Positions 50,814-58,459 of a stretch of DNA of 64,000 bases are shown here, in pieces. The stretch is taken from contig NZ_JADOTY010000001.1 in NCBI RefSeq assembly GCF_015751785.1, forward strand, positions 4,278,001 through 4,342,000, in the 5' to 3' direction. The DNA is from Micromonospora vinacea (GTDB taxonomy: Bacteria; Actinomycetota; Actinomycetes; Mycobacteriales; Micromonosporaceae). Positions within the stretch are counted from its first letter, which is position 1. The number at the start of each line of letters is the position of its first letter. The position numbers were made by a program, and so were the translations under genes. Below the pieces are notes generated by a model. The model was given only the letters and a program-made list of their open reading frames with translations, was not told the DNA's origin and ran no database searches.

Positions 50814-50935
50814 CCGGGAACGATGCCACGCCGCCCACCGGGCCCGCCGACCGGGCGGGCCGATGTCGCAGTGGTCACCACGACGGGCGACGGCCCGGCG
50901 CGGGGTTCGCGCCGAGCCGTCGGGTCGGGGATCAC

Positions 50936-51883
50936 TCACGCGGTCTGCCGCCGGGTCTTCAGAGCGGTGTCGATCAGGTCCCAGACCACCACCACGGCCG
51001 TGCCGACCGCGATGGTCGCCCCGAGGACGTTGCGGTTGTCCGCGTCCGCCAGCCAGCTGAGCCGCTCGCCGAGGGCCGGGTTGAGTAGTCGGTCGGAGAG
51101 CGCCAGCCACATCAGCGGCACCGAGAAGGCCAGGCTGAGCAGCGCCCTGATGCCGAAGAGCGCCCAGGTCCAGTGCGCGATCCGGTACTTGACGATCTCG
51201 ACAACCGCGCTGCCGGCCAGGACGACCATCAGCGCCGGCAGCCAGAACGACCAGAGCGCCGGGTCGAGGAGCGGGATGTTCTCGCCGTCGGTGTCGCGCA
51301 CCCAGGACTGGTAGTGCTGGAACGGCAGGTACGCGATGGTCAGCACCAGCATGATCACCGACGCGACGGTGTCGGCGAGTGGGATGCCCCGGTGCACAGG
51401 CGCGTCGGGCAGTTGGTCGACCGTCCAGCCCGGCAGGTCCACAGTCGCCTGGGAGCGCTCGATGATCGCGAAGGTCACTGTGAGCCAGAAGGCGATGTGC
51501 ACGGCCACGTGCAGGGCGATGACGATGCCCGGCCCGATGGCCCCGAAACCGCTGCCCTCGGCGACCTTGACGATGGCGAAGATCGTGCCGACGAGCGCCG
51601 GGATGAAGCTGAGCAGCAGCTTCAGCAGCCGCAGCCAGACCAGGTAGTAGGTCGGGCCGATGAGCTGCAACCGGCGGTCGGCGTACCGGGCGGCCAGCTC
51701 GTCCGGGTTGCCCAGCTCGGTGAGCACTTCCCGCTCGGCCACTGTCGGGTCCGCGCCACCGCCGGTGCGGTCGTCGATCATGTCCTCGATGGAGGCCCGC
51801 AGCTCGGTGGCGATCTCGTCGCGGCGTTGGGTGGGCACCGAGCGCAGGGTGGCGGCGAGGTAGCGGTCGGTCAGGGTGTTCAT
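50936..51883 (-). CDS. membrane protein with HAAS-type N-terminal domain (PadR partner)
   Basis: 315 residues. The N-terminal 70 residues (MNTLTDRYLAATLRSVPTQRR, then REVLTELGNPDELAARYADR) form the short helical domain that accompanies PadR regulators in HAAS proteins. About six membrane helices follow. The ATG overlaps the PadR stop (ATGA), so expression is coupled. In this pair type the membrane protein is thought to act with PadR as a signal unit, but this is not proven for this family. Confidence 0.85.
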   Translation of the reverse strand: MNTLTDRYLAATLRSVPTQRRDEIATELRASIEDMIDDRTGGGADPTVAEREVLTELGNPDELAARYADRRLQLIGPTYYLVWLRLLKLLLSFIPALVGTIFAIVKVAEGSGFGAIGPGIVIALHVAVHIAFWLTVTFAIIERSQATVDLPGWTVDQLPDAPVHRGIPLADTVASVIMLVLTIAYLPFQHYQSWVRDTDGENIPLLDPALWSFWLPALMVVLAGSAVVEIVKYRIAHWTWALFGIRALLSLAFSVPLMWLALSDRLLNPALGERLSWLADADNRNVLGATIAVGTAVVVVWDLIDTALKTRRQTA

Positions 51884-52221
51884 CGGTCGACTCCTTGGAT
51901 GAGGCCGGTGATGGAGGTCTGCACGGCGGCGAGGTCGTCGAGGAGCCGGCTCAACATCGACTCGCCCTCGTCGCTGGTCCGGTAGAACTTGCGCGGCCGG
52001 CTCTCTTCGGTGTTCCACTCGCTGATCAGCAGCCCCTGGTCCTCCAGGCGGCGCAGCAGCGGGTAGAGGGTGTTGGCGTCGACCGGGAAGCCGTGGTCGG
52101 TGAGCCGTTGCAGCAGTGCGTAGCCGTAGTCCGGTCGGCGCAGCGCGACCAGGCTGGCCACCACGACGGTGCCTCGACGCAACTCCTGAAGGTGCGTCCG
52201 TAGAACGTCCTCGCTAACCAT
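51880..52221 (-). CDS. PadR-family transcriptional regulator
   Basis: 113 residues. Winged helix: GTVVVASLVALRRPDYGYALLQRL, the PadR signature, then VDANTLYPLLRRLEDQGLLISEWN and KFYRTSDEGESMLSRL with a C-terminal dimer helix. ATG 52221 lies 7 bases past a -10 box, and the promoter lies within a palindrome, so autorepression is likely. Downstream and coupled is a HAAS-type membrane protein. Confidence 0.93.
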   Translation of the reverse strand: MVSEDVLRTHLQELRRGTVVVASLVALRRPDYGYALLQRLTDHGFPVDANTLYPLLRRLEDQGLLISEWNTEESRPRKFYRTSDEGESMLSRLLDDLAAVQTSITGLIQGVDR

Positions 52222-52258
52222 GTGTCACACCATACTGTGTGGCACACACTGTTGTCTA
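52221..52258 (-). promoter_or_regulatory. PadR promoter with overlapping operator
   Basis: Minus strand: -35 TAGACA (52253-52258), 18-base spacer, -10 TATGGT (52229-52234), 7 bases, ATG. The inverted repeat TGTGTCACAC-N6-GTGTGGCACA (52221-52246, one mismatch) covers the -10, the spacer and the edge of the start codon, as a repressor site would. Confidence 0.75.
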
Positions 52259-52309
52259 CAGCGACATCATCGTGTCCGCCCAACCTCCGTTCGGGCCGAG
52301 ACGACGAAC

Positions 52310-52337
52310 GGGGCGCCCGGTCGACACCGGACGCCCC
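52310..52337 (-). terminator. hairpin after the secreted-protein gene
   Basis: GGGGCG (52310-52315) with CGCCCC (52332-52337), continued by CCGGT/ACCGG and a 4-base loop. Just beyond the stop of the minus-strand gene at 52352. Confidence 0.7.
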
Positions 52338-52351
52338 GCACCTGGGAAAAG

Positions 52352-52951
52352 TCAGCAGGACGGGCCCTGCCGGAAGTTCCGCTCGACGAAGCTGGCCGGC
52401 CCGACCTGGAAGTAGCCGACCCCGGGCCGGATCGGGTGCCCGGTGAACAACTCCACCCGCGACCCGACCCGGACCAGGTACGCCTCGGCGTCGCCCGCGT
52501 CGTTGCGGATCAGCGAACCCCGCCGCCCGTAGATCGCCTCCAACTCGTCGAAGGACATGCCGACCGACGCGCCGGCGGGGGACCGCGGCGGCGCGGTGGC
52601 CGTACCGACCTCCACCAGCCGCCCGTTGCGGAAGGCCAACAGCAGCACGCCCGCCCAGGAACCGGTCACGCCGGTGTGCACCACCCCGTCGCAACCCGGC
52701 GCGGTCCAGCCGACGTGCCCGTTCCTGGTGAGCGACGCCAGGCTGGCGCCGATGCGGTACACGCCGGCGCCACGAACGCTGAGCACTTCCGGGTGGCTGT
52801 GCTCGACGGTGGTGCCGAGCGGACCGGGCGCCGAGGCGTACGCGGCGCCGCCGGCCGGGGGCGCTGCCGCCGCCGGGCCGCCGACGGTCGCCGGGACGAG
52901 CGTGCCGAGCGCCAACGCGGCGGTGGTGAGGAGGATCGCGGGACGGTTCAT
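52352..52951 (-). CDS. secreted protein of unknown function
   Basis: 199 residues. Signal peptide MNRPAILLTTAALALGTLV ending near AAA-PPAGG. The mature part is beta-rich with Gly turns: GVYRIGASLASLTRNGHVGW and VGMSFDELEAIYGRRGSLIRN, the second repeating the shape of the first (two related halves), and three Cys. No domain I can name; the repeated GxxLxxL/GMSxxEL pattern recurs in secreted actinobacterial proteins. Divergent from the kinase gene, 113 bases away, which makes a shared regulation possible. Confidence 0.75.
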   Translation of the reverse strand: MNRPAILLTTAALALGTLVPATVGGPAAAAPPAGGAAYASAPGPLGTTVEHSHPEVLSVRGAGVYRIGASLASLTRNGHVGWTAPGCDGVVHTGVTGSWAGVLLLAFRNGRLVEVGTATAPPRSPAGASVGMSFDELEAIYGRRGSLIRNDAGDAEAYLVRVGSRVELFTGHPIRPGVGYFQVGPASFVERNFRQGPSC

Positions 52952-53064
52952 GGTGGCTCCTTCGGTGATGGGTCTCCTGCACTGTTAGTCATCGCGCCAG
53001 GGCCAACGGTTCGTCGGGATTCCGACCGGCCGGGTCTACTGTGAAGAGACCGTGCTGGCCGGGG

Positions 53065-54486
53065 GTGACGGTGACGGCTCCACTGCGGATCGGGTCCTAC
53101 ACCATCGAGCGACTGCTCGGCGTCGGTTCGTTCGCGACGGTCTGGCTGGGCTACGACCGGGCGCTCGACGCGCACGTGGCGATCAAGGTGCTGGCCGAGA
53201 ACTGGAGCCACGACCTGCGGGTCCGCGAACGCTTCCTCGACGAGGCCCGGTTGCTGCGCCGGTTGGAGCACGATCGGCTGATCCGGGTACACACCGTGGG
53301 TGAGCTGCCCGACGGCCGGCCGTACGCGGTCCTGGCCTGGGCGGACGGGGGCAGCCTGCGGGACCGGCTGGCCGCCGACGAGCTCCCCACTCCGGAGGCG
53401 TTGCTGCTGCTGGGCGAGGTCTGCGCCGGGGTTGCCGTGCTGCACCGCCACGGCGTCGTGCACCGCGACCTCACCCCGGGCAACATCCTGTTCCGCTCCG
53501 CCGGCCCCGGCGGCGCGGAACAGGTGCTGATCGCCGACCTCGGCCTCGCCAAGGCGCTCGCCGCCGCCTCCGGGCTGACCGCCCGGGCCGGCACTCCCGG
53601 CTACATGGCCCCCGAACAGGACGATCCGGGCGCGGTGATCGACACCCGCGCCGACGTGTACGGGCTCGGCCGCCTCGGCCTCCGGTTGCTGGCCGCCGAC
53701 CCCACCGGCGCGAACCCGACCAGAACCGATCGGCACCCACCGGAGTTCCGACTGCGAGACGACGTGCCCCCGGCGGTCGCGGCGGTGCTCGCCCGGGCCA
53801 CCGCCCACCGCCCGGCCGACCGCTACCCCGACGCCGCGACGATGCACGCCGCGTTGACCCGCGCGGGCGGCCCGGCTGGGCTGGCCGCACCGACCGGCCC
53901 GGTGCGGCAGCAGGCGTCCCCTCGATCGGGAGGCCGCCGCCGGTTGCGGCTGGCCGGGGCCGCGGTGGTGGCCGTCGCCGCGGTGGGTGCGGTGGGCGCC
54001 GAGGCGGGTGGCGTCGGGTCTGCTCGGCCGGTCGTCGGCACGTACACGGCCGGGCCGTTGACAGTGGCGTTGCCGCCCGGCTGGTCCGCCACGGGTGCCA
54101 CCTGGGCCGGTCAGTACGGTGCCGACGGTGAACCCGAACCGGCGCTGGTGATGTCACCGCAACCCCGCCGGTGGGCCACCGACCCCCGCCTGCCCGGCGC
54201 GTTCGTGGGCCTCTCCGCCAGCACGGCGGCACGCACCACACCGGCCGGGTTCCTGGCCGAGCGCACCCACGGTGACTGCACGTCCGCGCCGACCCGAATC
54301 ACCCGGCAGGCGGGCGTCGAGTGGACAGTGGTGGCGTACCGCTGCCGCCGGGGTCGACCGCAGATCATCGAGTCGGCAGCCCTGCACCCCGGCCGACCAG
54401 CCCTGGTGTACGTGCAGATCGCCCCGCCCGCGGACGGCGGGCCCGGCTTCGTGGACACCCTGCTCGCCGGCGTGCGCCTGCGGTAG
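53065..54486 (+). CDS. transmembrane serine/threonine protein kinase
   Basis: 473 residues from GTG 53065. Kinase domain 10-265: Gly loop LGVGSFATVW, Lys41 in VAIKVL, HRDLTPGN (133-140), DLGLA (replacing DFG), and GTPGYMAPEQ. A membrane helix follows RRRLRLAGAAVVAVAAVGAV, then an outside domain of about 145 residues (TYTAGPLTVALPPGWSATG, with two Cys) that is not PASTA and is not recognised. The start was set by the -10 box TACTGT (53037-53042), which would exclude GTG 53041; GTG 53071 is a close alternative. The kinase should report on an outside signal by phosphorylating cytoplasmic proteins. Confidence 0.9.
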   Translation: MTVTAPLRIGSYTIERLLGVGSFATVWLGYDRALDAHVAIKVLAENWSHDLRVRERFLDEARLLRRLEHDRLIRVHTVGELPDGRPYAVLAWADGGSLRDRLAADELPTPEALLLLGEVCAGVAVLHRHGVVHRDLTPGNILFRSAGPGGAEQVLIADLGLAKALAAASGLTARAGTPGYMAPEQDDPGAVIDTRADVYGLGRLGLRLLAADPTGANPTRTDRHPPEFRLRDDVPPAVAAVLARATAHRPADRYPDAATMHAALTRAGGPAGLAAPTGPVRQQASPRSGGRRRLRLAGAAVVAVAAVGAVGAEAGGVGSARPVVGTYTAGPLTVALPPGWSATGATWAGQYGADGEPEPALVMSPQPRRWATDPRLPGAFVGLSASTAARTTPAGFLAERTHGDCTSAPTRITRQAGVEWTVVAYRCRRGRPQIIESAALHPGRPALVYVQIAPPADGGPGFVDTLLAGVRLR

Positions 54487-54511
54487 GTGCGGCCGAACCG
54501 GCCCGGCGGTG

Positions 54512-54640
54512 CCCCAGCCGCCGCAGAGACTGTCGATGGACACCTTCGTCGCGTTGTGCGACATCCTCGGATGCACCCCGAACGACCTGATCGAACCGCA
54601 GGTGGTGAATCAGACCGTCCGCAAGGCTGCCGCCGACGGT
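54512..54640 (+). pseudogene. remnant of an XRE-family regulator
   Basis: The frame PPQRLSMDTFVALCDILGCT followed by PNDLIEPQVVN and RKAAADG matches the C-terminal end of a common actinobacterial Cro/CI-type regulator (usual form: ...RLSLDTLDALCDILGCTPNDLIEP). The N-terminal helix-turn-helix is missing; upstream is the kinase stop 25 bases away. This looks like a relic from an inserted element. Confidence 0.65.
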
Positions 54641-54770
54641 TGCGCTACCGGCACCGCCGACCAATTCCGGATGGGATTGGGCGATGCTGCCAGCCGTGCA
54701 TGCTCAAGGTCGAGCAGATCATCTGCACACGATGTGGGCGACCGGGCGACCAGCTTCTGCTCGCTGCCGT

Positions 54771-54805
54771 GGGCTCCACGAGACGGCCATAACTGGCCCC
54801 ACCAC
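54771..54805. repeat. left inverted repeat of a 1.28-kb island
   Basis: 35 bases that match, in inverted form, 56011-56047 with only one mismatch and two one-base gaps; shared core CGGCCATAACTGGCCCC. The end of a short Cys-containing frame (CTRCGRPGDQLLL, stop TAA at 54790) runs into it. Confidence 0.75.
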
Positions 54806-54956
54806 GGGCCGTCTTCGCCGAGAGTCAAGTAACGGTGCGTGAAAGCCAAGGCTACTGGTGTTGGCGCATGGCAGTGCGCGGATCTGCCGATGAGCGCCTG
54901 CTCACGTGCGCCATGAATCGCCGGACGAGACTGGACGTATCGCTGGGTTGAGGTCG

Positions 54957-55817
54957 CTACTGAAAGTCCTCGGCGTGGTCGGTGGCCCATTGCGAAAACG
55001 GCAAGGCGGGTCGGCCGAGCACCTTCTCCACAGTGCGTTTGGGGCGAGGAGGCTTGTCAACCTGATCGCGCGACACGATGAGTTGAATCTCTATGGAGTC
55101 CTCGTCGTAACCCAAGGCCCTCCACCGTGCGATGGCCTGATCCTCACTGAGTTGTTCGAGCCGCAGCGGTCGGCCGATCGCCTCCGCCAGATCACGGACC
55201 CGGTCGGCCGCGCTGATCGCGGCCGGGCCGGTGGTCAGGTACCGGGCGCCGTCGTGGCGTTGGTCAAGGAGGGCGGCGACCGCGACCGCGGCCACGTCCC
55301 ACTCGTGCACGTACGGATACCGGGCGGTGGGGAAACCCTCCCGCACCACGCTGTCACTACGAATGTCCTCAGCCCACTGCCACGAGGCGGCCATGAGCCC
55401 CGCCGGCCGAATGTGCGTCCAGCCCAGGCCTGTTGCCTCCACCGCCTGCTCCCACGCGAGGAAGTGGCGACTAGCGCGGGGCTGGGCCCGTTCCCACGGT
55501 GCGGAGGCCGAGGACAGCACGATGATCCGCCGGAGTCCGGCGGTCCTGATTTGCTCGAGAACTTCGCGATTTGGTGCGCCGGTAGGCATAAGCAGCATCG
55601 CGTCGATTTCGACCAGAGCCGCATCAAGCGACTCGGGTGCGGTGAGATCGCCGAACGCCACGTCGACCGCGTCGGGCACTCCAGCCGCTTCCGTCGGCGG
55701 CATGAGCGTCCGTGTTCGGACACCAGCGTCGAGAAGGCAATCAATGGCAGCCCGGCCGACGACCTCGGTCGCCCCAGTGACGAGGACCCGCGGCCGGACT
55801 CCGTCGTCGCCAATCAT
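54957..55817 (-). CDS. NmrA-like NAD(P)-binding protein
   Basis: 286 residues, atypical SDR. N-terminal dinucleotide loop VLVTGATEVVGRAAIDCLL near 11-29, DVAFGDLTAPESLDAAL, a LSSASAP strand in place of the catalytic Ser region, no Tyr-x-x-x-Lys, and IRPAGLM; this matches the NmrA/YtfG quinone-oxidoreductase group. It may be a sensor of NADP or an oxidoreductase. Base and codon use are less GC-rich than its neighbours, and it lies between inverted repeats, so it was probably acquired. ATG with GAGGGGGC upstream. The C-terminus (RPALPFSQWATDHAEDFQ) looks complete. Confidence 0.88.
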   Translation of the reverse strand: MIGDDGVRPRVLVTGATEVVGRAAIDCLLDAGVRTRTLMPPTEAAGVPDAVDVAFGDLTAPESLDAALVEIDAMLLMPTGAPNREVLEQIRTAGLRRIIVLSSASAPWERAQPRASRHFLAWEQAVEATGLGWTHIRPAGLMAASWQWAEDIRSDSVVREGFPTARYPYVHEWDVAAVAVAALLDQRHDGARYLTTGPAAISAADRVRDLAEAIGRPLRLEQLSEDQAIARWRALGYDEDSIEIQLIVSRDQVDKPPRPKRTVEKVLGRPALPFSQWATDHAEDFQ

Positions 55818-56169
55818 TGGTACTTGCCCCCTCGGTTGATTACCGATGTTGACGGATCACCTAATCGACCGTACATGCTGCCGACAGGTATGACACCTCA
55901 ATGACGACCACCCTCATTTGTTGCAGACAACGCGCGGGTCGGCGCCATGGCCGATCGATAAGCACCAGCGCGGACTACGTTCGCTAACCGGGAGGAGCGA
56001 CAGTCAGCCGGTGGTGGGGGCCAGTTATGGCCGTTCCCGTGGAGCCCATCTCGTCCCGTCATAGCCAGTCGGGATCTCCACTGGCACCAGGGCCCCAACC
56101 TGAGCCGGGCCTCGCAGCGCCAAGCCACCCTCATGATCAGGGAATAGCGCAGGAATCGAATACGTGTAC
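55818..56169. other. gene-free, lower-GC part of the island
   Basis: No credible gene on either strand. It holds the right inverted repeat at 56011-56047 and the upstream region of the NmrA-like gene. Base composition is visibly less GC-rich than the window as a whole. Confidence 0.6.
56011..56047. repeat. right inverted repeat of the 1.28-kb island
   Basis: Reverse complement reads GGGCTCCACGGGAACGGCCA and continues TAACTGGCCCCCACCAC, pairing with 54771-54805. The two arms bound the NmrA-like gene. Confidence 0.75.
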
Positions 56170-56516
56170 TCCACCAGTGGTCTGGCGATGACCTCAAGGA
56201 AGATGGCCGCGACCAGGGCTGGATCGGCATCACCCAGGCGCTGCTCCTACTGTCGACACTGTTCGCGGTGTGGGTGACCACCGCGTTGATCACGGACAGC
56301 TACAGCCCTCTGAGGCAGCCGGTCCCACTGCTGATCCTAGGTACCATGTTCGGCCTGATGCTGATGGCCGCCGCGCTGCCCACGGCGTTCGGTGACCACG
56401 GGTTGATCTACAGCGGTACCGGGGTCCCACCCGGCCCGGCTGGCGTCGCCGCCGGTCTGGTGCTGCTGGGGACGCCGCCGCCGAGTTCCTCCGCGCCCGG
56501 CGTCGATCCCGGCTAG
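56170..56516 (+). pseudogene. truncated LtrA-like membrane protein
   Basis: The frame reads GWIGITQALLLLSTLFAVWV, TTALITDSYSPLRQPVPLLI and MFGLMLMAAALPTAFGDHGL, which closely resembles the helix 2-3 part of low-temperature-requirement A (LtrA) proteins. The usual N-terminal helix and all later helices are missing: after YSGT the sequence becomes Gly/Pro-rich and ends at TAG 56516. Both ends therefore look broken. It adjoins the right inverted repeat. Confidence 0.7.
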
Positions 56517-57058
56517 CGGACCACCACGGTGATGGTGTGCTCACGGCCGTCCTTCGGGATCGTCACGGCGACGGTGCCGGCGCGGACGAAGCGGATGTCC
56601 ACCACGCCCGCCTCGTACTGCTGGGAGACCAACTCCGGGCGGTCGACTGTGACGAGCCCCGGCCCGATGCCCTGGATGCGCAACACCGCACCGGTGGCGA
56701 AGCAGAGCGATTTCAGCAGCTCGATCTCGGTCTCGGCGAGCGGCAGGTCGTAGCGGACCGCGCCCTGACAGGCCGGCGTCGCGTCGGTCGGTGGGGGAGT
56801 CGTTCGGGGCGTACCCCGTGTTCTGGTGGGTGCGGGCGGTGCCGGGCGCGCGCTGGCCGGCGGCGGTCGGGACGGCGACCCGGTGGGCGCGGGGATCGGG
56901 AGGATCGCGGAGGGGGACGGCGGCGAGAGGGTCGGGGTCGAGAGGGTCGGGCCGGCCGGTTGGACGGGCAGGGGCGAGACGGCGTCGGCGCCGCAGGCGG
57001 CGACCCCCACGGTGGCCGCGAGGACGACGACGACCCGGCGGAACGACCTGCGGTTCAT
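56513..57058 (-). CDS. putative lipoprotein coupled to an ECF sigma factor
   Basis: 181 residues. Lipobox VGVAAC with Cys22 after a basic start MNRRSFRR. Residues 25-95 are a Pro/Ser/Thr-rich linker; a small beta domain (CQGAVRYDLPLAETEIELLK, VLRIQGIGPGLVTVDRP, GTVAVTIPKDGREHTITV) follows, with two Cys that may form a disulphide. Not recognised. Its ATG overlaps the sigma factor stop (ATGA), so they are co-expressed; a role in sensing for the sigma factor is possible, but it has no cytoplasmic anti-sigma domain. Its end overlaps that of the LtrA remnant. Confidence 0.78.
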   Translation of the reverse strand: MNRRSFRRVVVVLAATVGVAACGADAVSPLPVQPAGPTLSTPTLSPPSPSAILPIPAPTGSPSRPPPASARPAPPAPTRTRGTPRTTPPPTDATPACQGAVRYDLPLAETEIELLKSLCFATGAVLRIQGIGPGLVTVDRPELVSQQYEAGVVDIRFVRAGTVAVTIPKDGREHTITVVVR

Positions 57059-57594
57059 TCCGCGCCGAGCCGCTGCCGGACCTGGCGCCGGGCCAGGTGC
57101 AACCGGGACTTCACAGTGCCCAGCGGCACGTCGAGCAGGGCGGCGATCTCGGGGTAGCTCAGCCCCAGGACATCCCGAAGGGCGACCACCTCGGCGAGGT
57201 CGGGATGCACCGAGTCGAAGGCGTCGAGCAGGTCGAGGCGGGTGCCCGCGACCACGCTGGTCCGTCGGGGGTCGGGCTGGTCGGGCAGCGGTACGCCCTC
57301 GGCCTCCAGTCGGCAGCGGCGGCGCAGCGTGCGGTACGTGGAGCGGGCCCGGTTGGCGGTCAGCCGGTGCAGCCAGGTGCGGAACGAGGAGCGGCCCTCG
57401 AACCGGGTGATGCCGCCGGCCAGCGCCAGCAGGGTGTCCTGGCAGGCTTCTTCGGCGTCCTCCCGGCTGGGCAGGAATCGGGCGCACAGCCGCAGCACCT
57501 CCGGGCGCACCGCGACCAGCAGGGCGTTCAGCGCGGCCGGGTCGCCGTGCGCGGCGGACCGGGCCAGGGCGTCGATGTCGTCCGCGTCGGGCAT
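57055..57594 (-). CDS. ECF-type RNA polymerase sigma factor
   Basis: 179 residues. Region 2: VRPEVLRLCARFLPSREDAEEACQDTLLAL and FEGRSSFRTWLHRLTANRARSTYR. Region 4: DLAEVVALRDVLGLSYPEIAALLDVPLGTVKSRLHLARRQVRQ. This is an extracytoplasmic-function sigma of the SigE/RpoE-like general type. No separate anti-sigma gene is seen; the next gene, coupled, encodes a lipoprotein. The starting ATG 57594 is the first in the frame. Confidence 0.93.
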   Translation of the reverse strand: MPDADDIDALARSAAHGDPAALNALLVAVRPEVLRLCARFLPSREDAEEACQDTLLALAGGITRFEGRSSFRTWLHRLTANRARSTYRTLRRRCRLEAEGVPLPDQPDPRRTSVVAGTRLDLLDAFDSVHPDLAEVVALRDVLGLSYPEIAALLDVPLGTVKSRLHLARRQVRQRLGAE

Positions 57595-57693
57595 GCCGGG
57601 TGTCCAATGCTCGCCGGTGCCGATCCCTGAGCGTACGACCGGTGCCGGCGCGGCGGCCCCGTACCGTCCGGCACCCGACGCGCAACGGGCGCG

Positions 57694-58314
57694 CTAGTCG
57701 AACCGGGACAGGTCCCCGGCGCCCCGGCGCAGGATCTCCGGCTCCGGCCCGGACAGGTCGATCACGGTCGTCGGCTCCTTGCCGCAGTCGCCGGCGTCGA
57801 GCACCGCGTCGAGTTGGTGGTCGAGCCGTTCCTTGATCTCCCAGCCCTGGGTCATCGGCTCCTCGTCGCCGGGCAGGACCAGCGTGCTGGACACCAGCGG
57901 CTCGGCCAACTCGGCCAGCAGCGCCTGGGTGACTGTGTGCCGGGGCACCCGCACGCCGACGGTCCGCTTCTTCGGGTGCAGCATCCGGCGGGGCACCTCC
58001 CGGGTGGCCGGCAGGATGAACGTGTAGCTGCCCGGGGTGGACGCCTTCACCAGGCGGAAGACCGAGTTGCTGATCTGGACGAACTGACCCAGCTGGGCGA
58101 AGTCGTGGCAGACCAGCGTGAAGTGGTGCCGATCGTCGAGGTGTCGGATCTGCCGGATCCGGTCCAGCCCGTCCTGGTTGCCCAGTCGGGTGCCGAGCGC
58201 GTAGCAGGAGTCCGTCGGGTAGGCGACCAGCCCACCGGCGCGGATCAGGTCGGCGACCTGCCCGATGACCCGGGTCTGTGGGTTCTCCGGGTGTACGTCG
58301 TAGTACCTCGCCAT
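57694..58314 (-). CDS. L-threonylcarbamoyladenylate synthase-family protein (YciO/Sua5)
   Basis: 206 residues, YrdC-like fold. GGLVAYPTDSCYALGTRLG at 28-46, then RIRQIRHLDDRHHFTLVCHD, KASTPGSYTFILPAT and RTVGVRVPRH. The PTDSCYALG form with a 206-residue length points to the YciO subgroup rather than to TsaC/Sua5 proper, so its role in t6A tRNA modification is possible but not certain. -10 box TAGGCT lies 7 bases before the ATG. Confidence 0.88.
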   Translation of the reverse strand: MARYYDVHPENPQTRVIGQVADLIRAGGLVAYPTDSCYALGTRLGNQDGLDRIRQIRHLDDRHHFTLVCHDFAQLGQFVQISNSVFRLVKASTPGSYTFILPATREVPRRMLHPKKRTVGVRVPRHTVTQALLAELAEPLVSSTLVLPGDEEPMTQGWEIKERLDHQLDAVLDAGDCGKEPTTVIDLSGPEPEILRRGAGDLSRFD

Positions 58315-58321
58315 CCTGAAG

Positions 58322-58327
58322 AGCCTA
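58322..58327 (-). promoter_or_regulatory. -10 box of the YciO/Sua5 gene
   Basis: TAGGCT on the minus strand, followed by CTTCAGG (7 bases) and the ATG at 58314, typical of a leaderless mRNA. Confidence 0.6.
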
Positions 58328-58459
58328 GGCGTACCCGGGGGCGATCAGGAGACGAGGGCCACCCTCGGCGCGGACGGTGGAGCCGCCGAGATCACCTCGG
58401 TAGGGTAGGTCCCGGTCGGCTCCGACCAACAAGATCCACACCGCCGGGGGGCGCCACGC

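Noticed and set aside
54487..54792. 101-codon plus-strand gene after the kinase
   Set aside because: It is mostly in the wrong frame relative to the XRE remnant; only the last 30 residues with CTRCGRPGD look protein-like, and they run into the inverted repeat.
55898..56293. Minus-strand frame opposite the right inverted repeat
   Set aside because: Composition and content show no protein features, and it overlaps the LtrA remnant on the other strand.
56268..56516. Complete 82-residue membrane protein gene
   Set aside because: The same frame extends upstream with LtrA similarity, and the C-terminus loses it abruptly, so a truncated pseudogene explains it better.
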